A DNA stretch of 64,000 nucleotides from NCBI GenBank assembly GCA_022823145.1, contig JAJDXS010000007.1, forward strand, positions 1 to 64,000, given 5' to 3'. How positions within the stretch are numbered: the stretch's first letter is position 1; each line of letters begins with the position of its first letter. Origin of the DNA: Gemmatimonadota bacterium (lineage in GTDB: Bacteria; Gemmatimonadota; Gemmatimonadetes; Longimicrobiales; Gaopeijiaceae). Positions 26,586 through 35,340 of this stretch are shown one piece after another. The notes below the pieces were generated by a model. It was not told the DNA's origin and ran no database searches. It saw only the letters and a program-made list of their open reading frames with translations. The position numbers and the translations under genes were made by a program.

Positions 26586-27635
26586 ATGGCCAACTGCTCT
26601 GCCGCTCGCGTTGCCTCATACGCCGTGCCGTATGATGCGCCTGAGCGATGTACCCGCGCCCCGACCCCGACGATTCGCTCAGGCTCCGTACGCGCACGCC
26701 TAGCATTCGATCACCTGGGGCCACGTCCGGTCCACGTCGCCTACGAGGCCCAGGGTCCGGTCGACGCGCCCGCGACCGTAGTCCTCGGGGGGATTTCGGC
26801 GGGCCGTCACCTCACGCCCACAACCTCCGATCCGAGCAAGGGATGGTGGCCTGGGGTGGTGGGGGAGGGCGACGCCCTCGACCCGGCGCGCCACCTGCTC
26901 ATCGGCATCGACTTCCTCGGCGGAAAGACGGAAGACGGCCTCCTTCGCCCGGTGACAACCCATGATCAGGCCCGCGCCGTCGCGGCCGCGCTCGACGAAC
27001 TCGGCGTTACCGCCGCCTCGTTCGTGGGATCCTCGTACGGCGGGATGGTCGCGCTGGCCTTCGCCGAACTCTTCCCGGAGCGGACCGCGCGGCTCGTCAT
27101 CCTCTGCGCGGCCCACCGCACGCACCCCATGGCCACGGGAATCCGGTCGGTACAGCGCGCGGCCGCGTCGCTCGGCGCCGACACCGGTCAGCCGGCGCGC
27201 GGTCTCGCCCTGGCGCGCGCCCTCGCGATGACCACCTACCGGAGCCCCGAGGAGTTCGAGGAGCGCTTCTCGCCCCGTCCGCTGCACCCCGGCCGGGCCC
27301 CCGCGCGCTTCCCCGTCGAGGAGTACCTGGACGCTCGCGGCGCCGACTTCGCCCACCGCTTCGACATCGAGCGCTTCCTCGCGCTCTCCGAGTCGATCGA
27401 CCTGCACCACACGCGCCCCGGATCGCTGCCGCCCGACACGCTGCTGGTGTCCTTCGACACCGATGCCCTCGTCCCGCCCTGGCTCGTCGATGAACTGGCG
27501 ACCCGAAGCGGCCGATGTCCCCGACACGTCACCGTGACCTCGCTCTTCGGCCACGACGCCTTCCTCAAGGAGGTCGACCAGGTGGCGTCCCTGCTGAAGG
27601 CGTCCCTGCCACGCACCCCGGAGGTGGTTCGATGA
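26586..27635 (+). CDS. metX: Homoserine O-acyltransferase, MetX type
   Basis: 349 aa from ATG at 26586, preceded by GGAGAGG. Alpha/beta-hydrolase fold: nucleophile S150 in SFVGSSYGGMVALAFAE, acid in LVSFDTDALVPP, and histidine in LFGHDAFLKE. It activates homoserine with an acyl group from CoA, the committed step toward methionine. Relatives with this nucleophile context use acetyl- or succinyl-CoA; sequence alone does not settle which. The first ~35 residues are a poorly conserved extension. First gene behind the SAM riboswitch; its stop overlaps metB (ATGA). Confidence 0.85.
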   Translation: MANCSAARVASYAVPYDAPERCTRAPTPTIRSGSVRARLAFDHLGPRPVHVAYEAQGPVDAPATVVLGGISAGRHLTPTTSDPSKGWWPGVVGEGDALDPARHLLIGIDFLGGKTEDGLLRPVTTHDQARAVAAALDELGVTAASFVGSSYGGMVALAFAELFPERTARLVILCAAHRTHPMATGIRSVQRAAASLGADTGQPARGLALARALAMTTYRSPEEFEERFSPRPLHPGRAPARFPVEEYLDARGADFAHRFDIERFLALSESIDLHHTRPGSLPPDTLLVSFDTDALVPPWLVDELATRSGRCPRHVTVTSLFGHDAFLKEVDQVASLLKASLPRTPEVVR

Positions 27636-28849
27636 GCACCCTGAACGGTTCCAGCCCCCGCCCACCTTCGGCGCCCCGCGCCTCCACCGTCACGCGCACC
27701 GTCCGGGCCGGCATCGGCGTCGACACGACCCACCGCGCGGTCATGCCGCCCATCCACCTCTCCACGAACTACCTCTTCGAGTCCCCGGGCGTCTACGGGA
27801 AATACGACTACACCCGTACGGCGAACCCCACGCGCGACCTCGCGGCCGACGCAATTGCCGAACTGGAGGGCGGATGCGGCGCGTCGGTGACCTCGTCCGG
27901 CATGTCGGCGATCGTCGCCGCCACCCGGCTGCTCTCGTCGGACGACCTGCTGCTCGCGCCGCGCGACTGTTACGGGGGCAGCTACCGCCTCTTCCGCCAC
28001 GAGGCGGACAAGGGCGCCTACCGCGTTGAATTCGTGGACCCGTGGGATCCCGCGACCCGGGACCTCGCGCGCGAACTCCGTCCGCGCATGATCTGGATCG
28101 AGACGCCCAGCAATCCGCACCTGCGCATTACCGACATCGCGGCGTGGGCGGCGCTCGCGGGCGAGATCGGCGCCATCTGCGTGGCCGACAACACATTCCT
28201 CTCGCCGGTCAACCAGCGTCCGCTGGAACACGGGGCCGACCTGGTCGTCCATTCCACGACGAAGTTCCTCAACGGGCACAGCGACATCGTGGGGGGCGCC
28301 GTCGTGGCCGCCGACGAAGATCTGCTCGAGGAGGTGGCCTGGTGGACCAACGCCATGGGGCTGTCCGGATCGCCGTTCGACGCCTACCTCACGCTCCGCG
28401 GCATGCGCACCCTGCACGCCCGCAGCCGTGTGCACGAGGAGAACGCACTTCGCGTGGTCGACGTGCTCGCCGCCAGCGACGTGGTCACCCGGGTCAACCA
28501 CCCGAGCCTGCCGACGCATCCGGGGCACGAGATCGCCCGCCGCCAGCAGACCGGCTGGGGCAGCCTTGTTTCCTTCGAACTGAGGGGGGGAAGGGCGGCG
28601 GTGGAAGCCTTTGTCGACGGCATCACGCACTTCGCGCTGGCCGAGTCGCTGGGAGGAGTGGAGAGTCTGGTCACCCACCCATGGACCATGACACACGCAT
28701 CGATGGACGAGCCCGCCCGCGTAGCCGCCGGGATCGGCCAGGGCCTGCTCAGGCTCTCGGTCGGCATCGAAGCGGCCGAAGACCTCGTTGCGGATCTGGA
28801 GCGGGCGCTCCAGCGCACCGAAGAGGCGGCTTCCGTGGCTGCGTTATGA
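27632..28849 (+). CDS. metB: Cystathionine gamma-synthase-type PLP enzyme
   Basis: 405 aa, Cys/Met-metabolism PLP family. Visible are YDYTRTANPTRDLAADAIAELEGG, the cofactor-stacking motif TSSGMSAIVAA, D186 in ICVADNTFLSP, and lysine K211 in VVHSTTKFLNGHSDIVGG. It would condense acyl-homoserine with cysteine to cystathionine, or with sulfide as a sulfhydrylase; this fold does both and sequence does not separate them fully. Its position directly after metX under a SAM riboswitch supports a biosynthetic role. ATGA overlaps couple it to both neighbours. Confidence 0.85.
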   Translation: MSTLNGSSPRPPSAPRASTVTRTVRAGIGVDTTHRAVMPPIHLSTNYLFESPGVYGKYDYTRTANPTRDLAADAIAELEGGCGASVTSSGMSAIVAATRLLSSDDLLLAPRDCYGGSYRLFRHEADKGAYRVEFVDPWDPATRDLARELRPRMIWIETPSNPHLRITDIAAWAALAGEIGAICVADNTFLSPVNQRPLEHGADLVVHSTTKFLNGHSDIVGGAVVAADEDLLEEVAWWTNAMGLSGSPFDAYLTLRGMRTLHARSRVHEENALRVVDVLAASDVVTRVNHPSLPTHPGHEIARRQQTGWGSLVSFELRGGRAAVEAFVDGITHFALAESLGGVESLVTHPWTMTHASMDEPARVAAGIGQGLLRLSVGIEAAEDLVADLERALQRTEEAASVAAL

Positions 28850-29637
28850 CGACCGCCCATCGGGCGCGGGCCACCCATTCCCCCGGTCTCGACGACGGGG
28901 ATCGCATCGCCGTCCTGAAGTTCGGCTCATCGGTCCTCGCCTGCCCGCGGGACTACACCGGCGCGGCGGAGGTGATCGCGGCCCGGGTCGCCGGCGGGCG
29001 GAAGGTCGTGGCGGTGGTGTCCGCCATGGGCGAGACGACGGACTCGCTGCTCTCGGCGGCCCGGTCGGTGACGCCGGTGCCCTCCGACACGATGCTCGGC
29101 GCACTGCTGGCGACGGGAGAGGAAGCTTCGGTGGCCCTGCTCTCCCTGGCGCTCGCCGCGCGAGGGGTGTGCGCGGTGGGATTCAACGTCTCGCGCGTGC
29201 CGTTGCGCACCAACGGCGCCCTGCAGGACGCCGATCCGGTCTTTGTGGATGCGGGGCAGATCCGCGCGGCGTTCCGCACCCGTGACGCGGTGGTCTTTCC
29301 GGGCTTCATCGGGGTGGACATGACGGGCGTGGCATCGCTACTGGGAAGGGGAGGTTCGGATCTGACCGCGCTCTTCCTGGGTGATGCGCTGAATGCCGCC
29401 GAGATCCGTCTGATCAAGGATGTGGACGGGATCTTCCCATCGGATCCCCGCAGCGGCAGCGCCGTGCAGCCGTTCCGGGAACTCAGCTGGGACCGTGCGC
29501 GCGAGATCGGTGGCGGGGTGGTTCAGCCCAAGGCCATCGACTTCGCCGAGCGCCGGGGGCTGCGTTTCCGGGTGACCGGGTTGAAAGGGGAGGGGACGAG
29601 CATCGGGGCGCGGGTCGGGTGGCCGGTGCTCAGCTGA
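28846..29637 (+). CDS. Aspartokinase-like amino-acid kinase without ACT domain
   Basis: 263 aa, containing only the amino-acid kinase fold. Key pieces are the N-terminal phosphate loop VLKFGSSVLACPRDY (aspartokinase-type KFG-S), AVVSAMGETTDSLL, the GEEASVALLSLAL helix, FPGFIGVDMTG, GRGGSDLTALFLGDAL and LIKDVDGIFPSDPR. It ends about where the ACT regulatory domains of ordinary aspartokinases (400-450 aa) begin, so it should be insensitive to lysine/threonine feedback. With asd next to it, it would make aspartate semialdehyde for methionine. No homoserine dehydrogenase is present in the operon. It overlaps metB (ATGA) and asd (19 nt). Confidence 0.8.
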   Translation: MTTAHRARATHSPGLDDGDRIAVLKFGSSVLACPRDYTGAAEVIAARVAGGRKVVAVVSAMGETTDSLLSAARSVTPVPSDTMLGALLATGEEASVALLSLALAARGVCAVGFNVSRVPLRTNGALQDADPVFVDAGQIRAAFRTRDAVVFPGFIGVDMTGVASLLGRGGSDLTALFLGDALNAAEIRLIKDVDGIFPSDPRSGSAVQPFRELSWDRAREIGGGVVQPKAIDFAERRGLRFRVTGLKGEGTSIGARVGWPVLS

Positions 29638-30755
29638 AAGGGCAGACAGCCGAGAGGTTCGGTACCGACGGAGGCCGAACCCCCGTGGCCGTTCTCGGCG
29701 CGACCGGACTGGTGGGCCAGCGGTTGGTGCGGATGGTCGAAGGGCACCCGTTCTTCACTGTGGCAGAGGTGGTGGGCTCGGAGCGTCGCGCTGGCCGCCA
29801 CTACGCTGAAGCAACGGGGTGGGCGATCGGGGGTGATCCTCCGGCACGGACGTCCGGGCTCGAATTGCTTCCACCGGAAGCCCCTTTGCGGAGCCGCGTT
29901 GTACTCTCCGCCCTGCCATCCGCACCGGCGAAGGAGACGGAACTGTCTCTCTCACGCTCCGGCCACGTCGTCTGCACCAACGCATCGGCACACCGGCTGC
30001 GACCCGATACGCCGCTGATCATTCCGGAGGTGAACGCTGAGGCGATCGCCGGAGTCGCAACCCAGCCCTGGTCCGAGGCCGGCGGGGCGCTCGTGGCGAA
30101 CCCGAATTGCGTGGTCGTCGCGCTGGCCATGGCGCTTGCGCCCATCGAGCGCGCCTTCGGGATCGAATCGGCGACGGTCGTGACGCTGCAGGCCCTCTCG
30201 GGCGCGGGGTTGAGCGGTCTCAACGCCGTCGAGGTTGCCGGGAACGTGGTCCCGTGGATCCGCGGCGAAGAAGAGAAGATCGGTCCCGAACTCAACAAGG
30301 TCCTCGACACCGATATCGACGTCGCGGTGGCTGTGAACCGGGTTCCCGTCCTGGACGGCCACACCGCTCACGTCTTCTGCAAGCTCCGAAGTCCGGCATC
30401 GCGCGTCGACGCCGTCCAGGCGCTGCAGGATTTTTGCCCGTCCGACACAGCGGCCGCGCTGCCCACCCTCCCCACCCGGCCCCTGGTCGTGCGTACCGAG
30501 CCCGACCGCCCCCAGCCCCGCCTCGACGCGGACGTTGCGGCAGGCATGGCCGTCAGCGTCGGCCGCATCCGCACGGCCCCCGCACCGCACGACCTCGCGC
30601 TGGTCGCGGTCGCCCACAACGGCATCCGCGGAGCGGCCGGGGCTTGCCTGGCGAACGCGGAGTTGTGCGCGTCGCACCTGGGGCTGGACCTGCCCTGGGA
30701 CCGCCCCGAACCGCGGGACAAGGGCGCCGCTCTGGTGGACCCGAACTGCCAGTAA
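29619..30755 (+). CDS. asd: Aspartate-semialdehyde dehydrogenase
   Basis: 378 aa from GTG at 29619, overlapping the kinase gene by 19 nt. It has the Rossmann motif VAVLGATGLVGQRLVRMV, the catalytic cysteine in VANPNCVVVALAMAL, LQALSGAGLSGLNAVEVAGNV and a dimerisation half ending in AVAHNGIRGAAGACLANAE. It reduces aspartyl phosphate to the semialdehyde with NADPH. It resembles the archaeal/fungal-type ASADH rather than the E. coli type (GATGLVGQ start, no long insertion). The TAA stop is part of intergenic repeat copy C. Confidence 0.87.
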   Translation: MAGAQLKGQTAERFGTDGGRTPVAVLGATGLVGQRLVRMVEGHPFFTVAEVVGSERRAGRHYAEATGWAIGGDPPARTSGLELLPPEAPLRSRVVLSALPSAPAKETELSLSRSGHVVCTNASAHRLRPDTPLIIPEVNAEAIAGVATQPWSEAGGALVANPNCVVVALAMALAPIERAFGIESATVVTLQALSGAGLSGLNAVEVAGNVVPWIRGEEEKIGPELNKVLDTDIDVAVAVNRVPVLDGHTAHVFCKLRSPASRVDAVQALQDFCPSDTAAALPTLPTRPLVVRTEPDRPQPRLDADVAAGMAVSVGRIRTAPAPHDLALVAVAHNGIRGAAGACLANAELCASHLGLDLPWDRPEPRDKGAALVDPNCQ

Positions 30756-30791
30756 TGTCGACATTACATAATGTAAAGGTGACATTACATT
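30750..30791 (+). repeat. AT-rich 42-nt intergenic repeat, copy C
   Basis: Aligned without gaps to the other copies: GTAATGT at positions 3-9, ATTACATAATGT at 14-25, and a right arm ACATTACATT. The asd stop codon (30753-30755) falls inside the left arm. This is the only copy between two genes in the same direction; it separates the riboswitch operon from the next gene 68 nt later. Confidence 0.8.
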
Positions 30792-30858
30792 AGCCCCGGC
30801 TGTCCGCGCGGGTTACCTTGGGCGCACACCCGACCGGCAAGAGACAACGATCTGACAA

Positions 30859-31608
30859 GTGTCCCCGATGCAGCCTGTCCCCTTCGAACTGTTCGGCACG
30901 GCGCACAACGTGGTGATGGTGCTGAACGTCGTCCTGGCGATCGGCCTCGTCCAGGTGGTCCGGCACTTCGATTCGGAGCGGGTCAACCGAACAGTCTGCG
31001 TCGGCTTCGCGCTCATCCTCCTGGTCAACCAGATCATGAACTGGGTGTACCGATTCGTGGTCGATGGTCGCGAACTCTTCATTCAGGAACACCTGCCGCT
31101 CCACGTCTGCGGGCTCTCGGCGATTCTCTCGGTCGTCGTCCTCCTGACCCGCAATCGGCTCGCCTATGAACTGGTGTATTTCTGGGGGCTGGCTGGCGCA
31201 ACCAACGCCGTCGTCACCCCGGCGCTCGACGCCGGATGGCCGGAGTATCATTTCATCCAGTACTACATCTCCCACGGCGGCATCGTGGTCACTGCGGTCC
31301 TCATGACCTGGGGGCTCGGGATGCGCCCGACGTTCAGGTCCCTTCTTCGGGCATTCTTCATCCTCAACGGGCTGGCAGCCGTGATGACCGGATTCAATCT
31401 CCTGACCCGCGCCAACTACATGTATCTGAGCGAACGGCCGGTCACGGATTCTCCATTCCTCTTCTTTGAATGGCCCTGGTACATCCTCTGGCTGGAGGTG
31501 CTTGCACTCGTCTTCTTCGCGCTGTGCTACCTGCCGGTCCACCTGGAACAACGGCGGGGCGGACGGGTACCCGGGCCGGAAACCGCGGCCGAAGCGGCCG
31601 CCAACTAG
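30859..31608 (+). CDS. YwaF/TIGR02206-like integral membrane protein
   Basis: 249 aa with six or seven membrane helices; a GTG at 30859 or an ATG three codons later can start it. The diagnostic stretches are LFIQEHLPLHVCGLSAILSVVVLL and VYFWGLAGATNAVVTPAL, followed by HFIQYYISHGGIVVTAVLM, all found in the TIGR02206/YwaF family. Members occur widely in Firmicutes and others and have no proven function. It has no operon partner here; the following lipoprotein gene has its own good ribosome site. Confidence 0.75.
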   Translation: MSPMQPVPFELFGTAHNVVMVLNVVLAIGLVQVVRHFDSERVNRTVCVGFALILLVNQIMNWVYRFVVDGRELFIQEHLPLHVCGLSAILSVVVLLTRNRLAYELVYFWGLAGATNAVVTPALDAGWPEYHFIQYYISHGGIVVTAVLMTWGLGMRPTFRSLLRAFFILNGLAAVMTGFNLLTRANYMYLSERPVTDSPFLFFEWPWYILWLEVLALVFFALCYLPVHLEQRRGGRVPGPETAAEAAAN

Positions 31609-31671
31609 GCGCGCACGACGCTTGCGGCTATTCTTCCAGCTTCCCGCCAACGCACCACAGGAGGTTGCCCG

Positions 31672-33870
31672 ATGATCGCCAGGTCGAGGATCACACCAGT
31701 CCTCTCACTGCTTGTGCTCGCCGGCCTCGGTGCCTGCGGCGGAGGGGACGACGGACCTTCCACCCCGCAGGAACCGCCGCGCCCAGCCACGATCACGATC
31801 GAGCCCGCTTCGGCGACTCTCACCTATATCTCCCAGACCACCACCTTCAACGCCATCGTACGAGACCAGTACGGAGCCGCCATGGCCACGACCGTCACCT
31901 GGGCGAGTTCGGACGAAGCGGTCTTCAGCGTGGACGGCAGCGGACAGGTGACGGCGGCCGGGAACGGTGCCGGCACGCTGACGGCGAGTGCCAGCGGGCT
32001 CAGCGCCAACGCATCGGTCACGGTGGAACAGAGGCCAGCGGCGATCAGGGTGGTGTCGGGAGACAATCAGGAAGCGCTGCGGGGGACCACGCTGCCGGAG
32101 CCGGTGGTGGTGCGGCTGGAGGACCGTGGCGGGCACGGGGTGGCCGGGGTAGAGATCGGATTCGCGCCGGGGGCCGAGAGCGGGTCGGTCACCGTGGAGT
32201 CGGTGACGAGCGACGACAGCGGCCAGGGCACGACGGAGTGGACCCTGGGCAACAAGTTCGGCGCCCAGACGCTTATCATCTCGGTACCGGGGGGCATCCA
32301 GAACCGGGCGCGGGCGAGAGCAACTTCCGACACGCCGCTCCCGGATCTGAGCGTCGAGACGGTTACCCTCTCGCGCAACGACCCGACCGACCTGGAGACG
32401 CTTGAGATCACCGCGACACTGGCCAACAAGGGTGACGCAGTGAGCCCCGACACCTTCGTGGTGCACCTCACGCTGGACGGCATTGCTCAGGACAGCGTCA
32501 AGGTGGCGCAGCTCCAGCCCGAGGGAAGGACCACGCTCGAGTTCACCGCCGGACCCTTCGCGGCAGGGAACCGCCGGCTGGCGGTGGTCATCGACCCGGA
32601 GCGGGGGATCGACGAATGGGAGAAGGAGAACAACACGCGCACGGAAAACCTCACCGTCGCCCACCAGGAGATCATCAGGGTCGGGCACACCTCCAACATC
32701 TCGGCAACGTTGGATGAGGTGCTGCTGTTCCGCATCGATGTCGAGGAAGGGTCGAGGGAAGCGCTCAACGTCGAGGTCGGGGCTGCATCGGGCCAGGACC
32801 CCGACCTTTTTGTCAACTACGGTTTTCGTCCCGACCACCACTACAAGTACAGTTGCATCAGTGGTGAACAGCCGGGTGACCGCGAGTTGTGCCAGCTGCT
32901 ACCTGCTCGCCCGGGCTCCTACCACGTGGCCGTCCACGCCTACAGCACCTTCAGGTCGCTTGAGTTGAAGATCTCGGTGGGCGGGATCGAGGTGGAGAGC
33001 TACGACATCGATGTCGTGTTCATTGAGCACGGATCGGCCGAGCAGGACAACGTTGTCCTGGAGGCTGCCAAGAGATGGGAGTCGGTGATCGTACAGGGCG
33101 TCACCGACATCGATCTTGCGAACAACCCCATCGGAGCGGGTCAGTGCGCGACGGGATCGCCCCTCGTTGACGATATCGTCGACGATGTGCGGATGTTCGT
33201 CAGGATCGACTCGATCGATGGACCAGGCAAGATCCTAGCGCGTGCCGGGCCGTGTTTCAGCCGGATCACGACATTCGAGGGCTATCCCGACATTCCACGG
33301 TCGGTAATCGCTGGCGCCATGGAATTCGATGAGGACGACCTCAATCGCCTGGCAGCACAGGGAATCCTGGTCTCGACCGTGCTCCACGAGATGGGACATG
33401 TCCTGGGCTTCGGCACGATGTGGGACAGGTTCGACCTGCTGGAAAACCACTCGGTCGGCGGCAACCCCAACGCGGACACCCACTTCACGGGTCCACTCGC
33501 CACGAGGGCCTTCGAGAGATCAGGAGGGCGCAACTACCGGGGAGGCGCCATTGTGCCCGTAGAGAACGGCGGCACCCGGGGCTCGGCCGACTCGCACTGG
33601 CGGGAGTCGGTGTTCGAGAACGAGTTGATGACCCCCTTCCTCTCGGCCGGGATCGAGCCGTTCAGCATCGTCACGATCGAGGCCATGGCCGACCTGGGGT
33701 TCAGCGTCGATCCCTCGGTGGCCGACAGCTACCGGATTGCAAACACGAGCGGTGCGGGAAGGGCCGTGGACCCGGAATCCGTGATCGACCTCAGCAACGA
33801 CATCGCGGATTACCCGATCGTCTTCATCGATCAGAAGGGACGTCGCGTGGAGGTCGTGCGCAGACGTTAG
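31672..33870 (+). CDS. Leishmanolysin-like (M8) metallopeptidase lipoprotein with Big2/CARDB domains
   Basis: 732 aa; GGAGG precedes the ATG at 31672. The lipobox is VLAGLGACGGG. Domains in order: a Big2 immunoglobulin-like module (about 35-120, YGAAMATTVTWASSDEAVFSVDGSGQVTA), a second Ig-like module, a CARDB-type module (about 220-320, LPDLSVETVTLSRNDPTDLETLEITATLANKGDAVSPDT), a PPC-like sandwich (about 330-445), and the peptidase. The zinc site is HEMGHVLGFG at 572-581; SADSHWRESVFENELMTPF supplies the third ligand region and matches leishmanolysins. Probably displayed at the cell surface. It ends at a strong stem-loop facing a convergent gene. Confidence 0.85.
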   Translation: MIARSRITPVLSLLVLAGLGACGGGDDGPSTPQEPPRPATITIEPASATLTYISQTTTFNAIVRDQYGAAMATTVTWASSDEAVFSVDGSGQVTAAGNGAGTLTASASGLSANASVTVEQRPAAIRVVSGDNQEALRGTTLPEPVVVRLEDRGGHGVAGVEIGFAPGAESGSVTVESVTSDDSGQGTTEWTLGNKFGAQTLIISVPGGIQNRARARATSDTPLPDLSVETVTLSRNDPTDLETLEITATLANKGDAVSPDTFVVHLTLDGIAQDSVKVAQLQPEGRTTLEFTAGPFAAGNRRLAVVIDPERGIDEWEKENNTRTENLTVAHQEIIRVGHTSNISATLDEVLLFRIDVEEGSREALNVEVGAASGQDPDLFVNYGFRPDHHYKYSCISGEQPGDRELCQLLPARPGSYHVAVHAYSTFRSLELKISVGGIEVESYDIDVVFIEHGSAEQDNVVLEAAKRWESVIVQGVTDIDLANNPIGAGQCATGSPLVDDIVDDVRMFVRIDSIDGPGKILARAGPCFSRITTFEGYPDIPRSVIAGAMEFDEDDLNRLAAQGILVSTVLHEMGHVLGFGTMWDRFDLLENHSVGGNPNADTHFTGPLATRAFERSGGRNYRGGAIVPVENGGTRGSADSHWRESVFENELMTPFLSAGIEPFSIVTIEAMADLGFSVDPSVADSYRIANTSGAGRAVDPESVIDLSNDIADYPIVFIDQKGRRVEVVRRR

Positions 33871-33893
33871 CCGCGTTCGGGGTCAGCGCTCAG

Positions 33894-33929
33894 GCGGGCC
33901 GGGGCTCTTCGGGAAGGGCTCCGGCCCGC
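33894..33929. terminator. Strong stem-loop between convergent peptidase genes
   Basis: GCGGGCCGG (33894-33902) is perfectly complementary to CCGGCCCGC (33921-33929), and the 18-nt interior can pair further (GCTCTTC/GGAAGGGC-like). It lies 24 nt after the M8 gene stop and 26 nt before the M24 gene stop, as expected for a bidirectional terminator. No T-run is present. Confidence 0.6.
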
Positions 33930-33954
33930 ATTGTCTTGAGAGGAGGGCCCGCGA

Positions 33955-35340
33955 CTACCTCACCAGCAGGATCCGGCGCGTGACGGGATACAGCCACTCC
34001 ACGCCGCGCTCGGTGACCACCGCATCGTCCTCGAGCGGGATTCTCACCTTTGCGCCGCCCCACTCGGGGTTGGCCGTATAGGCGAAGAGTTCCACCGCGA
34101 TCAGGGTACCGGGGCGCAGTTCGTAGGTCTGGCGCGTCGGGTTGAAGAACGCGAGTGACGGGCCGATGCCGTGTCCCAGGTTGCCGACCGAGTGTGGCCC
34201 GATCACGACATCGGTGACGTCCGGGTCGTCGGTGGGCTGGTTGAACTCGATCCGGTTGAAGCCGGCGGCCTCGATCGCGGCCCAGGTGGCGTCGAGGGCC
34301 TGCTGGGCGGTGGGCGCGGGCTTGATCGACGCCTTCATCACGTCGCGTACCTCCATCGCGCGGTCGAAGGCGCGCTGGATCCCCGGCGGTGCTTCGGTCT
34401 CGCCCTCGCGCAGCACGTATGCGACGCGCTTCATGTCCGTGTAGAAGTCGAGGAACCCGACGCCCCAGTCGATCATGAGCAGGTCGCCGCGCTGGATGAT
34501 GCGGTCGGACGAGGTGGCCTCGATCCCGGTGGGGCCGGTGATGTACACCGACGGCATGTCGAACGACGAATCGAGGCCGCGCGCGAGCAGCTGGTCCCAC
34601 ATCCACCACGCGACGTCCTCGAGGGCGGTCACGCCGGGCGTGATGACCTCGTTCGAGAAGGCGCGCTCGGCGATCTCACGGCTCATCTCGCCCGCCTCGG
34701 CGAACGCGGCGATCTCGATCGCGGTCCGCGTGGCGCGGAAGTCCGACACGAAGCGTTCCGCCGAGACCAGGCGGTCGGCGTAGGGCGCGCCGAGGACATC
34801 GCGGAGGTGGAGGTATGAGGTGTGCGAGAGACCGTCGGCGCCCCCGATGGATTCGGCCATGTTGACGCCGATGCGCTCGGGGTCGCGCTCGGCCACGTAG
34901 TCGCGCAGCGACGCCGCGCTCCCGAAGTGGTCGTAGACGCCGCACTGTTCGAGCATGTAGCCGCCCACGCCCAGCGCGGCGCGCTCGGTGCGCTCGCCGC
35001 GGTCGGTGAAGACGTAGTACGCCCAGTCGCCGACGTAGCCGCGGCCGAGCGCATCCCACATGGGGTCGAGGAGGCCCTCGCGCATCACCACGATCCACAT
35101 GTCGAGGTCGTTGTCGTGCATCGCGCCGGGCAGCACGAGGTCGAACTTCTCTGCGCGGATCTGACACATGCGCTCCCAGCGCCGCCGGGCCTCCTGGCCG
35201 TCGACGGGTGCGGGCCAGGAAATGGCCAGCGCGGCCGCGACCACGATCGCGACCATTCCCCCGCGGCCGCGCCCACGGCGTCCCGCAGCGCGCGACCAGC
35301 CCCCCGCGCGGCTGCCGCCGCCCTGCTTCACCCCCATCAT
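33955..35340 (-). CDS. M24-family metallopeptidase (Xaa-Pro aminopeptidase-like), exported
   Basis: 461 aa from the ATG at 35340, which overlaps the upstream peptidase stop (ATGA). The N-terminal basic stretch and GGMVAIVVAAALAISWPAPVDGQ form a signal peptide. Residues about 50-210 are a creatinase-like N-domain; about 220-460 form the pita-bread fold. Metal ligands are visible: two aspartates in LLMIDWGVGFLDFYTDMKR, the histidine in LGHGIGPSLAF, and glutamates in LIAVELFAYT and VVTERGVEWL. Likely releases N-terminal residues from peptides with proline in second position, or related substrates, in the periplasm. Coupled to the M14 gene, so the pair probably acts on the same peptides. Confidence 0.82.
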   Translation of the reverse strand: MMGVKQGGGSRAGGWSRAAGRRGRGRGGMVAIVVAAALAISWPAPVDGQEARRRWERMCQIRAEKFDLVLPGAMHDNDLDMWIVVMREGLLDPMWDALGRGYVGDWAYYVFTDRGERTERAALGVGGYMLEQCGVYDHFGSAASLRDYVAERDPERIGVNMAESIGGADGLSHTSYLHLRDVLGAPYADRLVSAERFVSDFRATRTAIEIAAFAEAGEMSREIAERAFSNEVITPGVTALEDVAWWMWDQLLARGLDSSFDMPSVYITGPTGIEATSSDRIIQRGDLLMIDWGVGFLDFYTDMKRVAYVLREGETEAPPGIQRAFDRAMEVRDVMKASIKPAPTAQQALDATWAAIEAAGFNRIEFNQPTDDPDVTDVVIGPHSVGNLGHGIGPSLAFFNPTRQTYELRPGTLIAVELFAYTANPEWGGAKVRIPLEDDAVVTERGVEWLYPVTRRILLVR

